From: Andalucia godoyi
Taxonomy: Eukaryota; Discoba; Jakobea; Jakobida; Andaluciidae
Length of the DNA stretch: 64,000 nucleotides
Assembly (NCBI GenBank): GCA_009859145.1
Contig: VRVR01000055.1
Location: 84,062-148,061, forward strand
Reading direction: 5' to 3'
The notes under the pieces are model-generated. The model was not told where the DNA came from, did not search any database, and saw nothing but the letters and a program-made list of their open reading frames with translations. The translations under genes were made by a program, and so were the position numbers. Of the stretch, positions 34,839 through 44,100 are shown piece after piece. The stretch's first letter is position 1; the number at the start of each line of letters is the position of its first letter.

Positions 34839-37800
34839 ATGCCTGTCTGGGACACAGAATCAGAGTCTTCTCCGATGGCACAGATCTCACAAACGAATTT
34901 GTTCGCACCATGCAGAATTATCGGCTCTCTTCGTCTCTCTGCACTTTTCTTTTTTATCAGATACTGTCCTTTTGTTGGAGTGTGCAAAGAACGAGAATAC
35001 CGACCATTTTCTTCTATGCAGCCGATGGAAGATGGGTCTTCGTCAAATGGGTCGTCCTCGGTTTCGTCGCTCCGATCGCGTCTCTTCAGTGCAGCGCTGA
35101 AGGCAAGAGCCGTGCGGTTTGTCTGCACGTATACGGCACCGTTTGTTTCGCGAGTGCTCAATGTGACGATCCTGGACCCCGCTTGCTCTGCGCTGTTTTC
35201 GTTCCTTCGCTGCTGCTCCATCGTCGTGCTGCTTGTCCATATCTTGTGCGTTTCCATCGTCGGCTTCCATTTTGCCGCTCAACATTCCCCAAACCTCGGT
35301 GCTTTGTTGTCAGTCGCCGATGGCGTGCTTCTGTTTTCTCCAGTCTCTTCTTCGTCCTTCACAGCACGGTCGCAGCTGTGCATCCTGCTGGTGGCGTGGC
35401 AGCTTGTCGGAATTGTCGTAGCCGGGTTGCTGCAGTTCCTAACCAAGACGCCCTTTTCCCAGTCTCCTCGGATGATCTGCCGGTTTGCCGCGCTGCATGT
35501 GGAGCTCACCATCATGTTCTTTCTGACGATCGTCCGCCACTCGCTGCTGTTCCTGGCCTGTGATGAGGACGCGAACCTGCGTGCTTTCAGCGACCGGAGC
35601 TGCTCTGGGCCGACGTTCGCTGTGTATGCGTTTTTATCCGTCGGCACGATCGTGGCGTCTGCTTCCATCGTCGCCGTCTTTGCTCCGACCACGCACGCAA
35701 TTCCGCTTCTCGTTCCGGTGAGTCGCTTCGACTTCTCGGGCATCATCTGCCCGCTGACGTCCGTTTCGATGCGGCTTGCTCCAGCTGCTGTTTTGCTGCT
35801 TTTCGTCCTCGTCCGCATTCCACTGCTGAATGCATTCTTGAGTGCGGCACTCTGGATTTGCCTGCTGAAAGTCGTGTCCCGTCTGTCGTACCCATTTCTA
35901 AAGCCAGCGGCTGGCGCACTCTTTGTGGGTGTCGCATGGGCCGCAGTTGCGCTGAGCGTCTGGCTCGGTGTGTGCAGTCTGCTGGACTCGAGTGATGCTG
36001 CTGCGTCCGTGGAACTGCCGATTTTGATTGTGGTGCTGGTGACCGCTGTTTCTGCAGGTGCAGCGTACCGCATGCGCCGATACCGAAAGACCGTTACGCA
36101 ATTCGCAGCTGCAATGGAACTGGACTATGACACCTTCTTGGCCATGAACACCGTTCCTCGTCTTGTGCGCGATCCTGCGGTGAGCAGGGATTCTCCGAAC
36201 GACAGTGCTTCAACGGCGTTCCCGTCGATGGAAAGCGTGTCGAACAGCAGCGGTAGTGCTGTCGACACTTCCTCAACTCCAGCGTTCTCGAACAATTCCC
36301 GTCGGCTCTTCTGGGCTGTTGTCCTCAGCTCACCAGAGAACATGATATTTGTGGCACGAGTCTTGCTGGGGTCTTCGGAAGCAAACATGCAACTGCGAGT
36401 TCAGTCCTGCATGTACCTGTTCGAAACCGTGCTCACGCAGCCGGAGTACTCGTCCTGCGACTCCATTTGGGTGTACTACTCGAGCTTGCGACTCTACCTT
36501 TCGCTGGCTGGAGATATCCGTTCGCTGCAAAATGCATCTACATCACCGAATGCCGCAGAAAAATTGGGTTCCTCTAGCGAATATCGAGCCACATTTCGCG
36601 ATTTGACCGGAAGGAACAAAAAGCGACAGTCGATCGTCGATACCGAAGAGTCAGCAAACCCCAACGAGCAGCGGTTTCGGTTTCGAACAAAGGACGCGCG
36701 GACACTCTACTACACGTGCGCGCTGGACGAGCGACTATGCTTGACGAAGCTTCGGGAAGTTGCGTCCACCGATTCTCTTTCGGTTGCCAAGCGATTTTCA
36801 GCCTCTCTGATCAATGTGCTGTTGATCGACAATCGCGTTCTCTCGTTGCTGCTCTTTCCGTGGGCAGAGCATGAAAAGTGCGTTCGCAGAGTTCGTGCGT
36901 TCTGGAAATTGCTTCTGTCTCCCAAGCCTGACGTGTCCTCGCTGCCAAGGGTGGTCTCCTCCATTGACGATCACATTCGCCTGGCCGAGCGGTACTTTGA
37001 CATCCTCAAACAGCGTTTTCCCAAGGATACTGAAGTCGAGAAGGCCTACCACGGATTTTTGTTTGAAATGGAAAAGGTGGCGGAGCCAAACAGCGAGGTT
37101 GGGGCGTCCATTCCGGCAGCTCAGGTCGCCCGCGTGAACACCTGGCACAACACGATCGTGCAGCTCAAGGACAAGCAAATCTTTCGTCTTCGTCTATCCG
37201 TACTGCTGTCTGCGTTTATTGTGCTGTGCTGCGTGTGCATCGCTTTTGGAGTCACTCTGTACATGTTCAGCACGTATTCGGGAGCATCGGAAACACTCAC
37301 TCTTGTCAGCCGAAACCGCCGAATCTCTCAAGGTGTGGCGATTGCAATGCGGCTGGAGATCATACAGCCCACCTTGACGGCGAATCTGGCGCTGCTCCAG
37401 AGCGAAGGCGATTTGTTTCAAACGAACATGCGAAACATCGAAACGGCCTCGGTGCCAAACCCCGCAAAGAGGAATGAAATCCTGCATGAAAAGGTTACGC
37501 CGAAGCTGTACATTCCGGCCACAGACTCGTTTGACACCACTGGTCGCCAGCTGAGCATGAAGGATTTGACGCTGCGCGTAGGTCAGACGGCATCGAATCT
37601 TGCGAAGTCCAGCACCCTGACGACTCTCCAGAACGCCAGCACGGATCCGTCTGTCCGCTATGTGCTTGACAACAGCATTTCCGTGCTATTCTCGCTTCTA
37701 TCCGGCAGTTTCACAAAGATTGTCTCCGTGTATGATGACACTTATGCGACATTCGTGATTGTGCTTGTGGTTCTGCTGTGCATCGGCTGGGTGATTCCCT

Positions 37801-40223
37801 TGTTCCTGTTGCTGGGACTTTTCTACCCTGCAGCCAAGCGGTTTGTCCAAAACCGTGCGCAGCTGTATTCTTTCTTCGGATCAATCCCCAAAGGAATGGT
37901 CCAGCGGATTGTCTCCGGATTCAAGATCCGGGGGACGCGGTCCACCGATTCCGCGACATCTGAATCCGACATGGAGACCGAGGACGTGCCGTCCGGCTAC
38001 GACGACAACTTTGCTGCTTCCAATGGGGTTGTACCGTTCCGTGTTCGGAAGGATCCTTTGCGCCGGCTCTCCGTCGTGTTCATCCTCACCCTTCTTTTGT
38101 CCTCCATTTTGATCACGGTTATCTGCATTCATGGGTTTGTGTTCCTGTCGCTCTTCCGAGACAATACAGAGCTGACGTCAGTGTCTGGAGATCGCAGGTC
38201 GATCGTCTCGCGCTTGCATTCTCTCTCGGTCGAACTTGTCGCAAACGACACGCGTTCATGGTCGTCGCGGTCTCAGATTTTGGTGGAACTCCAAGACCTC
38301 ATGCGGGAAGTTTCGCAGGCGGACTTGGACCTCCGTTCAAAGTATGATGGTCTTGATTCTCGAGCAGATTCCATGCATTACGATCCGTTTTGCAGCGATC
38401 AATCGCTCATTACGTGCCGTCCTCTTGCGACACTGCTCGGCGACTTTCTCTATGCGGTATCGCAGTGGGCGTCAGCTGCACAGGATCCTTCTGATCTGAA
38501 TCTTCCGCTCTACACATCGATCTCCCAGATGGAGTCGTATCTGGTGAGCCAGTTCCTTACACTGCTCACGTATCAAAACGCCGCGTATGACCGCCGCGTG
38601 GACGTTCACTACACGTCTGTCATTGTGTGCTTTGCAGTGCTTCTCCCCATTCTCTTCGCGTGTTTCGTGTGGCTCATCAGTTCCTTGGCTGGACTGGAAC
38701 ACGAGTCGCAGCGCGCACGACTGCTGTTCCTTTGGCTTCCGTGGAACTGGCTGAAGGCGTGGCCCCTGTTCGGAGTGATCTTGTTTGGGGACAGCGCGTA
38801 CAATGGAGAGGACGCCAATGTGTATCATGCCGATCTCCTGAAGCTGTCCAAGCTGCAGCTGGTGGAGCGGCAAGTCGATCTGCAGACGCGTTTCTCGCGA
38901 TTGCTCGAGACATCCAAGGATGGCATTCTCGAAATTGCCCTTCATGTGCCCGCATTTGGCCGCGGGGATCGAGAAGAATCTCCTGAGACCATTATGGACG
39001 TGGAAATGACGGGAAGAAAAGGGCCTGGCAGCCAGCTTGGCATAGTATCTTCCGGCAGCCGAGATCCTCGCGTCGAGAATTGCAACCGAGCCTTTTGCTC
39101 GATGGTGGGTCTGGACAATCGCATGGTGCTGGGTCGGTCGCTGTGCTCCTTTGCAGCGACGGCGGACGACACGGTTCTCATCCAACGAGCCCTTTCGCCG
39201 GATTCTGTGACGCGCCACGTGGATGTGCAGTTCTCGCGAGGGCTCTCGGGAGCTCCGTTCCCTGTGCGGCTTGACATTTCGCGGACTTCGGACAGTTCGC
39301 ACGCGGAACTCAAAGATGCACAATCCGAGCAGAACTCCGCCGATACCACCGTCACGTTTCTTGTGTTTGTTCGGGATATGAGCGAAACGGTGCGCCGCGA
39401 AACCCTTCTCGAGGCTGAGAAACGCCGTGCAGACACGCTGCTGCAGAACATTCTTCCTTATTCCGTTGCGGACCGCCTGCAGCGAGGAGAGACCTTGATT
39501 GCCGACATGTACGATGAAGTGACGATTTTCTTCAGCGACATCAAGGGATTCACGCAGCTGTCTTCAGCGTTGACTCCCGCCCATCTCGTCCGGATGCTCA
39601 ACTCGCTCGTGACCGGAATGGACCGTCTGGCGCTGCACTACGGAGTGGAAAAGGTCAAGACAATTGGCGATGCGTATCTGTGTGTGGCGGGAGCTCCGCA
39701 GCCCTGTGTCGACCATCCTGTACGAATGATCGAGTTCTCCTTTGCGTGCATGGAGCTTGTCAAGCGTTTGAATGACAGCGGAGTGCTAGGATTGAAGGAC
39801 CCGCTGCAGATACGCGTCGGCGTGCACTCGGGCCAGGTCATCGCGGGGTGCATTGGTGAGAACCGGTACATCTGGGATGTGTATTCCGAGGACGTGAACA
39901 TCTGCTCGCGTCTCGAGTCCACCGGGTTTCCTGGGCGCATTCATATTTCCAGGGCCACGTTTGAGCGAGTCCATTCCATGTATGACTGCGAAACGCGCAC
40001 GGTGATGCTTAAAGGTGTCGGAGAGGCGACGACTTACTTTGTGCACGGACGCACTGGATCGACGGTGTTTGGCTTCCCGGAGCCGAACTGGGAGGAGATT
40101 CTCGATCCCACCGACCGCTCGCGGGTCTCCTCTGCCGCGCCTTCCGTCAATCGGTCCGTCGTACGCCAAGTCGTCCCGAAGACCGTCTCCATTTCTCTGG
40201 AAAGGCGACCGGCTCCCCTGTAG
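34839..40223 (+). CDS. Multispan class III adenylate cyclase with two sensor loops and PAS
   Basis: The protein has 1,794 residues. About eight hydrophobic segments fill residues 125-420, followed by a cytoplasmic helical region to about 780. Two transmembrane pairs come next: about 784-810 with 968-998, and about 1077-1104 with 1257-1284. Each pair encloses a loop of about 150 residues that should face outside. A PAS-like segment (about 1395-1510) and the catalytic domain (about 1540-1735) end the protein. Metal-binding Asp residues sit in FFSDIKGF and TIGDAYLC. The base-selecting positions are Lys (VEKVKTIGD) and Asp (YIWDVYSEDVN), which favour ATP; Asn and Arg of the transition-state pair are present (VNICSRLE). 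One domain with a full set of residues implies a homodimeric adenylate cyclase. The layout recalls large cyclases of free-living protists. Confidence 0.9.
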   Translation: MPVWDTESESSPMAQISQTNLFAPCRIIGSLRLSALFFFIRYCPFVGVCKEREYRPFSSMQPMEDGSSSNGSSSVSSLRSRLFSAALKARAVRFVCTYTAPFVSRVLNVTILDPACSALFSFLRCCSIVVLLVHILCVSIVGFHFAAQHSPNLGALLSVADGVLLFSPVSSSSFTARSQLCILLVAWQLVGIVVAGLLQFLTKTPFSQSPRMICRFAALHVELTIMFFLTIVRHSLLFLACDEDANLRAFSDRSCSGPTFAVYAFLSVGTIVASASIVAVFAPTTHAIPLLVPVSRFDFSGIICPLTSVSMRLAPAAVLLLFVLVRIPLLNAFLSAALWICLLKVVSRLSYPFLKPAAGALFVGVAWAAVALSVWLGVCSLLDSSDAAASVELPILIVVLVTAVSAGAAYRMRRYRKTVTQFAAAMELDYDTFLAMNTVPRLVRDPAVSRDSPNDSASTAFPSMESVSNSSGSAVDTSSTPAFSNNSRRLFWAVVLSSPENMIFVARVLLGSSEANMQLRVQSCMYLFETVLTQPEYSSCDSIWVYYSSLRLYLSLAGDIRSLQNASTSPNAAEKLGSSSEYRATFRDLTGRNKKRQSIVDTEESANPNEQRFRFRTKDARTLYYTCALDERLCLTKLREVASTDSLSVAKRFSASLINVLLIDNRVLSLLLFPWAEHEKCVRRVRAFWKLLLSPKPDVSSLPRVVSSIDDHIRLAERYFDILKQRFPKDTEVEKAYHGFLFEMEKVAEPNSEVGASIPAAQVARVNTWHNTIVQLKDKQIFRLRLSVLLSAFIVLCCVCIAFGVTLYMFSTYSGASETLTLVSRNRRISQGVAIAMRLEIIQPTLTANLALLQSEGDLFQTNMRNIETASVPNPAKRNEILHEKVTPKLYIPATDSFDTTGRQLSMKDLTLRVGQTASNLAKSSTLTTLQNASTDPSVRYVLDNSISVLFSLLSGSFTKIVSVYDDTYATFVIVLVVLLCIGWVIPLFLLLGLFYPAAKRFVQNRAQLYSFFGSIPKGMVQRIVSGFKIRGTRSTDSATSESDMETEDVPSGYDDNFAASNGVVPFRVRKDPLRRLSVVFILTLLLSSILITVICIHGFVFLSLFRDNTELTSVSGDRRSIVSRLHSLSVELVANDTRSWSSRSQILVELQDLMREVSQADLDLRSKYDGLDSRADSMHYDPFCSDQSLITCRPLATLLGDFLYAVSQWASAAQDPSDLNLPLYTSISQMESYLVSQFLTLLTYQNAAYDRRVDVHYTSVIVCFAVLLPILFACFVWLISSLAGLEHESQRARLLFLWLPWNWLKAWPLFGVILFGDSAYNGEDANVYHADLLKLSKLQLVERQVDLQTRFSRLLETSKDGILEIALHVPAFGRGDREESPETIMDVEMTGRKGPGSQLGIVSSGSRDPRVENCNRAFCSMVGLDNRMVLGRSLCSFAATADDTVLIQRALSPDSVTRHVDVQFSRGLSGAPFPVRLDISRTSDSSHAELKDAQSEQNSADTTVTFLVFVRDMSETVRRETLLEAEKRRADTLLQNILPYSVADRLQRGETLIADMYDEVTIFFSDIKGFTQLSSALTPAHLVRMLNSLVTGMDRLALHYGVEKVKTIGDAYLCVAGAPQPCVDHPVRMIEFSFACMELVKRLNDSGVLGLKDPLQIRVGVHSGQVIAGCIGENRYIWDVYSEDVNICSRLESTGFPGRIHISRATFERVHSMYDCETRTVMLKGVGEATTYFVHGRTGSTVFGFPEPNWEEILDPTDRSRVSSAAPSVNRSVVRQVVPKTVSISLERRPAPL

Positions 40224-40308
40224 TTGGGATGTTGCGTCAATGTTTGAACCTTGCTTTTCTTGCTCTTCTCTCTCTTAACATGTTTATCCACAGACTTCTT
40301 GACCAAGA

Positions 40309-40521
40309 ATGCGCATCGTGTTTTGTCTTCTACTTTGCTTAGCCGTTGCAGCAGCTGTTTGTGCAAGCCCTTGCTCCGCTTGTGGAGGAGCTGCGCACGC
40401 TGACATTGTCTCTCGTCTTGCGCAATGTTTTCCGGCTGGTCTCAGCATTGTTGCAGTGCACTGTGGAAGTACTGGTCCACTTGCGGTGCATTCGAGTGCT
40501 GTGGAAGCGCATAAAATATAG
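40309..40521 (+). CDS. Small Cys-containing secreted peptide candidate
   Basis: There are 70 codons from an ATG, 86 bp after the first cyclase stop. The start is a strong signal peptide (MRIVFCLLLCLAVAAAVCAS), followed by a short mature part with Cys pairs (PCSACGG) and further Cys. No family is recognised. It is preceded by TTATCCACAG, which resembles a 3' splice site, so it could instead be a second exon. Small size and lack of homologues in the window keep confidence low. Confidence 0.4.
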   Translation: MRIVFCLLLCLAVAAAVCASPCSACGGAAHADIVSRLAQCFPAGLSIVAVHCGSTGPLAVHSSAVEAHKI

Positions 40522-41126
40522 ATAGTTCCACTTTGTTTATAATTTTTAAAAAACATTTTCGCACACTGCAGCGACTTTGGAGCCGATCCAACTCGGTTAA
40601 TCCCAGCTTGTACTGGTTTGTTCAAGCTGCAAAGAAGAGACGACATATACTTGTAGAATGAAGTTGCTGGACGGGTACACCTTGCTCTTCATACGGCCAT
40701 TTGTGTTGGGAGAAAAACATAATTCTATCTTTGATTCATTGTGTTCTCTCCCCACCCGAAACTGTATGAAAATTGCGTTCTAATGACAAATGAGAGCTTT
40801 TTTGGAAAATCGCTTTCCGGTGATGTCAGATTGCATCAAGCGGCAAACAGGAGCGCTTCGTCCGTGCAGATTACTTCATCATTTCCATGCTTCTCCCTAC
40901 TGCATTGAACAGGCGTCCATGCTCTTCTTTGGTGGTCGCTTCCGTCCCCTTTTCTCGGATGAAACTCTCGCAACTGCCAGATTCTTCGTTTTTCCGTGGT
41001 TCGTTGGTGTTGGGGGTGAAAGACTTCCATTAGTATGATGATCTCAATATAGGAAGGAAACAACAGCAGATTTCATAACATACACCTCCTATTTAACCAA
41101 CCCGCGGTGGTGGAACATCAAAGCGA
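40522..41126. other. Intergenic between cyclase genes
   Basis: No supported gene. An 82-codon ORF at 40790-41038 has no domain. AT-rich tracts near 40520-40560 may mark 3' ends. Confidence 0.4.
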
Positions 41127-44100
41127 ATGTTAGGAATTGTTGAAGACAGTGATGGAGAAGATGTTGAATCCTCAAAGCACCCTTTTTCGCTCCTCAGTCC
41201 ACGTTTTGCCGCTTTATTTGCGACCGGATCTCTGTTTCAACAGTATCTGTGGCAGCCGGCAATCACACATTTGTTGTGGTTCGTGTCGATGACTGTCTTT
41301 GGGTTTTCGTGGTTTTTTCGTGACGACATGCGGACATCCATGAGGGATTCCAGCGCAGCGACTGCAATCACCTGGATATTATTTGTCCTGTCCTTCCTCT
41401 CGCTGTTCTTGTTCTTTGTTCTCTATGCGCGACTCGCACAGGGAGACTCTGGAAAGTCCGTGCTGGATCGGATGGCGCGTTGGCTGTCGTGGATTATTCT
41501 GTCCACCCTGCCCGTCCACTATCTGATGCTGAGAGCATACGCGTTGGACGCAAATGGTATCGCCTCCTCTCGAATTGGCAGTCCGGAAAGCATCATCTTG
41601 TTTGTGCACATCGGTTGGACGTTCCTCACGTCCGGGCTATACATGTCGCTTTTCTGCACGCTGACCACGCCTCTCAGCTTTGCCATCCAGTCAGTGTCTA
41701 TCGGATACTTTCCGTTTGTGCTCTTCTCGCTCGAAGGATTGATATTCCTTCTTGATTTTGTGTCCATAGCTGTTGGCCAGAGACTCGTGTTCTACATTGC
41801 GTCTTCTGTGCTGTGTGTGTTCATCCTTGCTGCCGGGCTGTACGTGCTTCCCTGGAATACGCAGGAAGGCAATCTTCTTGCGATGTACCCGTTTGTCGTC
41901 ATTCTCTTTATGAATGGAATGGAGGCATCATCAACACGCTCCGCAGCGATCGTCGTTCCCGTGGCTGTCTGCTGCCTTTTTCTCTTGTGGGCTGTCACGA
42001 TTGCCAGCTTCCGTCGCCACACCTTGTTTGCCGCGAGAGAAGCGGGATCGGGGTTGGACATGTTCGAGCGTGATCTGTACGCATTGTCAAAGGCTCCGAA
42101 TGCATTGGCCTGCCATCTGATTTTGCGGAACATGATTCGCAGGATCCTGCACTTGCCGGAGAATCACTCCTTTCCGTTCTGCTTGCGGTCGGAAACCATC
42201 AGTGTGCCGCCCGATCAAGCCCAGGAGGTTCTGCAGCTATTGGACAGTGTTCTAGATATTTTCTCGCTGTCGACCTTCCTTGCATCTCAGTATTGCTTGA
42301 CGCGGTACTTGCTGAATCTTTCGGTTGGCCGTGCTACTACTACCTGGATTTTGCCTTCTGTCATCGTGAGACTTGCACTCATGCAAAAGGTCACGTCTCT
42401 CTGGTCAGCATCCACGAGCTTTGAGTTTTTCCACGGTCTTACCTTTTTGCGTTCAACAATGCAGGCAGTTGGCTCCGATGGCAACCTTAGCCTGTACCGC
42501 ATCCGCGCCGAAATCAACGCACTCGATCGTATTCGTCGCGACATCATTGCTGGTATCGCCATATTTTGGAAAGAAGTCATGAGCACCACTTCGCATTCCG
42601 AGGTGGAGCTACAAACAAAAATGTTTGTATCGAAACACAACTTCTTTCACAAGTGGACGAATCGCTCGTGGGAGAGCTCGTTTGACTTGTCTCGGTTGTG
42701 GGGCATCTTGGCTTACATCGAATCCCTGGAGAACAAGGGGTCTTTGATCATTCAACGGTTGCAGCGCATTCCCATGGTGACCCCCGAGATGTTGCGCTGC
42801 CACGCAAGGTGGCTGGACGACGTCGAGCACAATACAGAAGTTGCCGCAAGGTTGCTCGTTCAGGCAGATACGCTTGAAGACCATATTGCCCGTCTGTCCA
42901 GGGAAGCGAGTCGGCAGTTCAGTGTGCGAAGACCGCGCCAGCCTTCGTACGTCAGCAGCAAAGAGTCTGTTCTTCCCACCAATGCGGGACTTCCATCGCT
43001 AGGTACCTCGTCTGCTCCAAGTGAAATTCGATCGGATGAAGGCAATCCTGCTGGGGGACTGCCAGCAAGTTCCAGAAACCTACCGTCTCCCGGGTCGCTG
43101 GGCGATGACGAGAGCGTAGAGCCAACATACTCCTCGGAGTCGATGAACGGGTCGGGAAAGGGCTCTTCTGAAGCTCGACGGCTGAAGGGGCTGCGGTCTG
43201 CTGTCATGAATCGGAGTTCGTCGACGATTTGGGGTATGCGTATGGCGATTCTCGTTACGCTGCTTGTGTCCATGGCTCTGGTTATTGCACTGTTTGCAAT
43301 CTCGCGCTTTGTGATTCGCTCTCCAGTCACGACGCAGTTTCTTTCAAACTCAATTTCCTACGACGGTGTGGTGCAGAGCAGCAATGAAAATGCAGCGACA
43401 CTGCCGCTGGAAGCAGCGTCCCGTCTGATGCGGCCTATTGGCATGCTTGCACTCATGTATCGTACCATGGGACTGCCGTTTTTCTTGTCCTCCACAGAGA
43501 TTGATTTTGCCAAGCTGGCGCTTCCTGAACTTCTTTCTGCATTCCGCGGAATGTTAAAGGTTGTGCTGGACGAGGAGCACCCAGTGTCCATCGACTCTTA
43601 TTGGAGAACTGTTGCAGCCGATATGTCCTTCTTTGTGGAGGTTCCGTTTCCTCTCTCGAACAGCAGTGCGCAGAACATTACCATCTCCAGTAACTATGCG
43701 CACATCTTTTCTCCAATCTCCGTTGCAAGCGTTCTCCGGGCGTATGAGCCAGTGCTGCAACAGGTCGTTGAGTGCTCTCAAGACCCGATGTTGTTTGGCT
43801 GGCAGTTTTACGCAAACACGTCGTATCCATTTTCCAATTTGCGCAACATCTGCATTGAATCCTTGCTGTCAGGCTGGTTTAATAGTTTGGTTACTGCGTG
43901 GAACGCTGCACAACGGTCTGTCCCGTTTTACCAAAAGGAGACTGAGCACTACGTAGATGATCTCTTCAACATCGTACTTACTTGTGCACTGTGTGCCTTT
44001 TGCATTACGCTGGCTTGCTTGATGTTCATCATCATACCATTTCTGGTGAAGACCCACAGCGACCAAACGAGGATGATGTTCCTTAATTTGGATTTCAACA

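Noticed and set aside
35279-36073. 264-codon minus ORF
   Set aside because: Antisense of the cyclase membrane region, which carries continuous hydrophobic segments in the plus frame.
38472-39323. 283-codon minus ORF
   Set aside because: Antisense of the cyclase; the plus frame carries the second sensor module and PAS.
40790-41038. 82-codon plus ORF between the cyclases
   Set aside because: No signal peptide, domain or compositional support.
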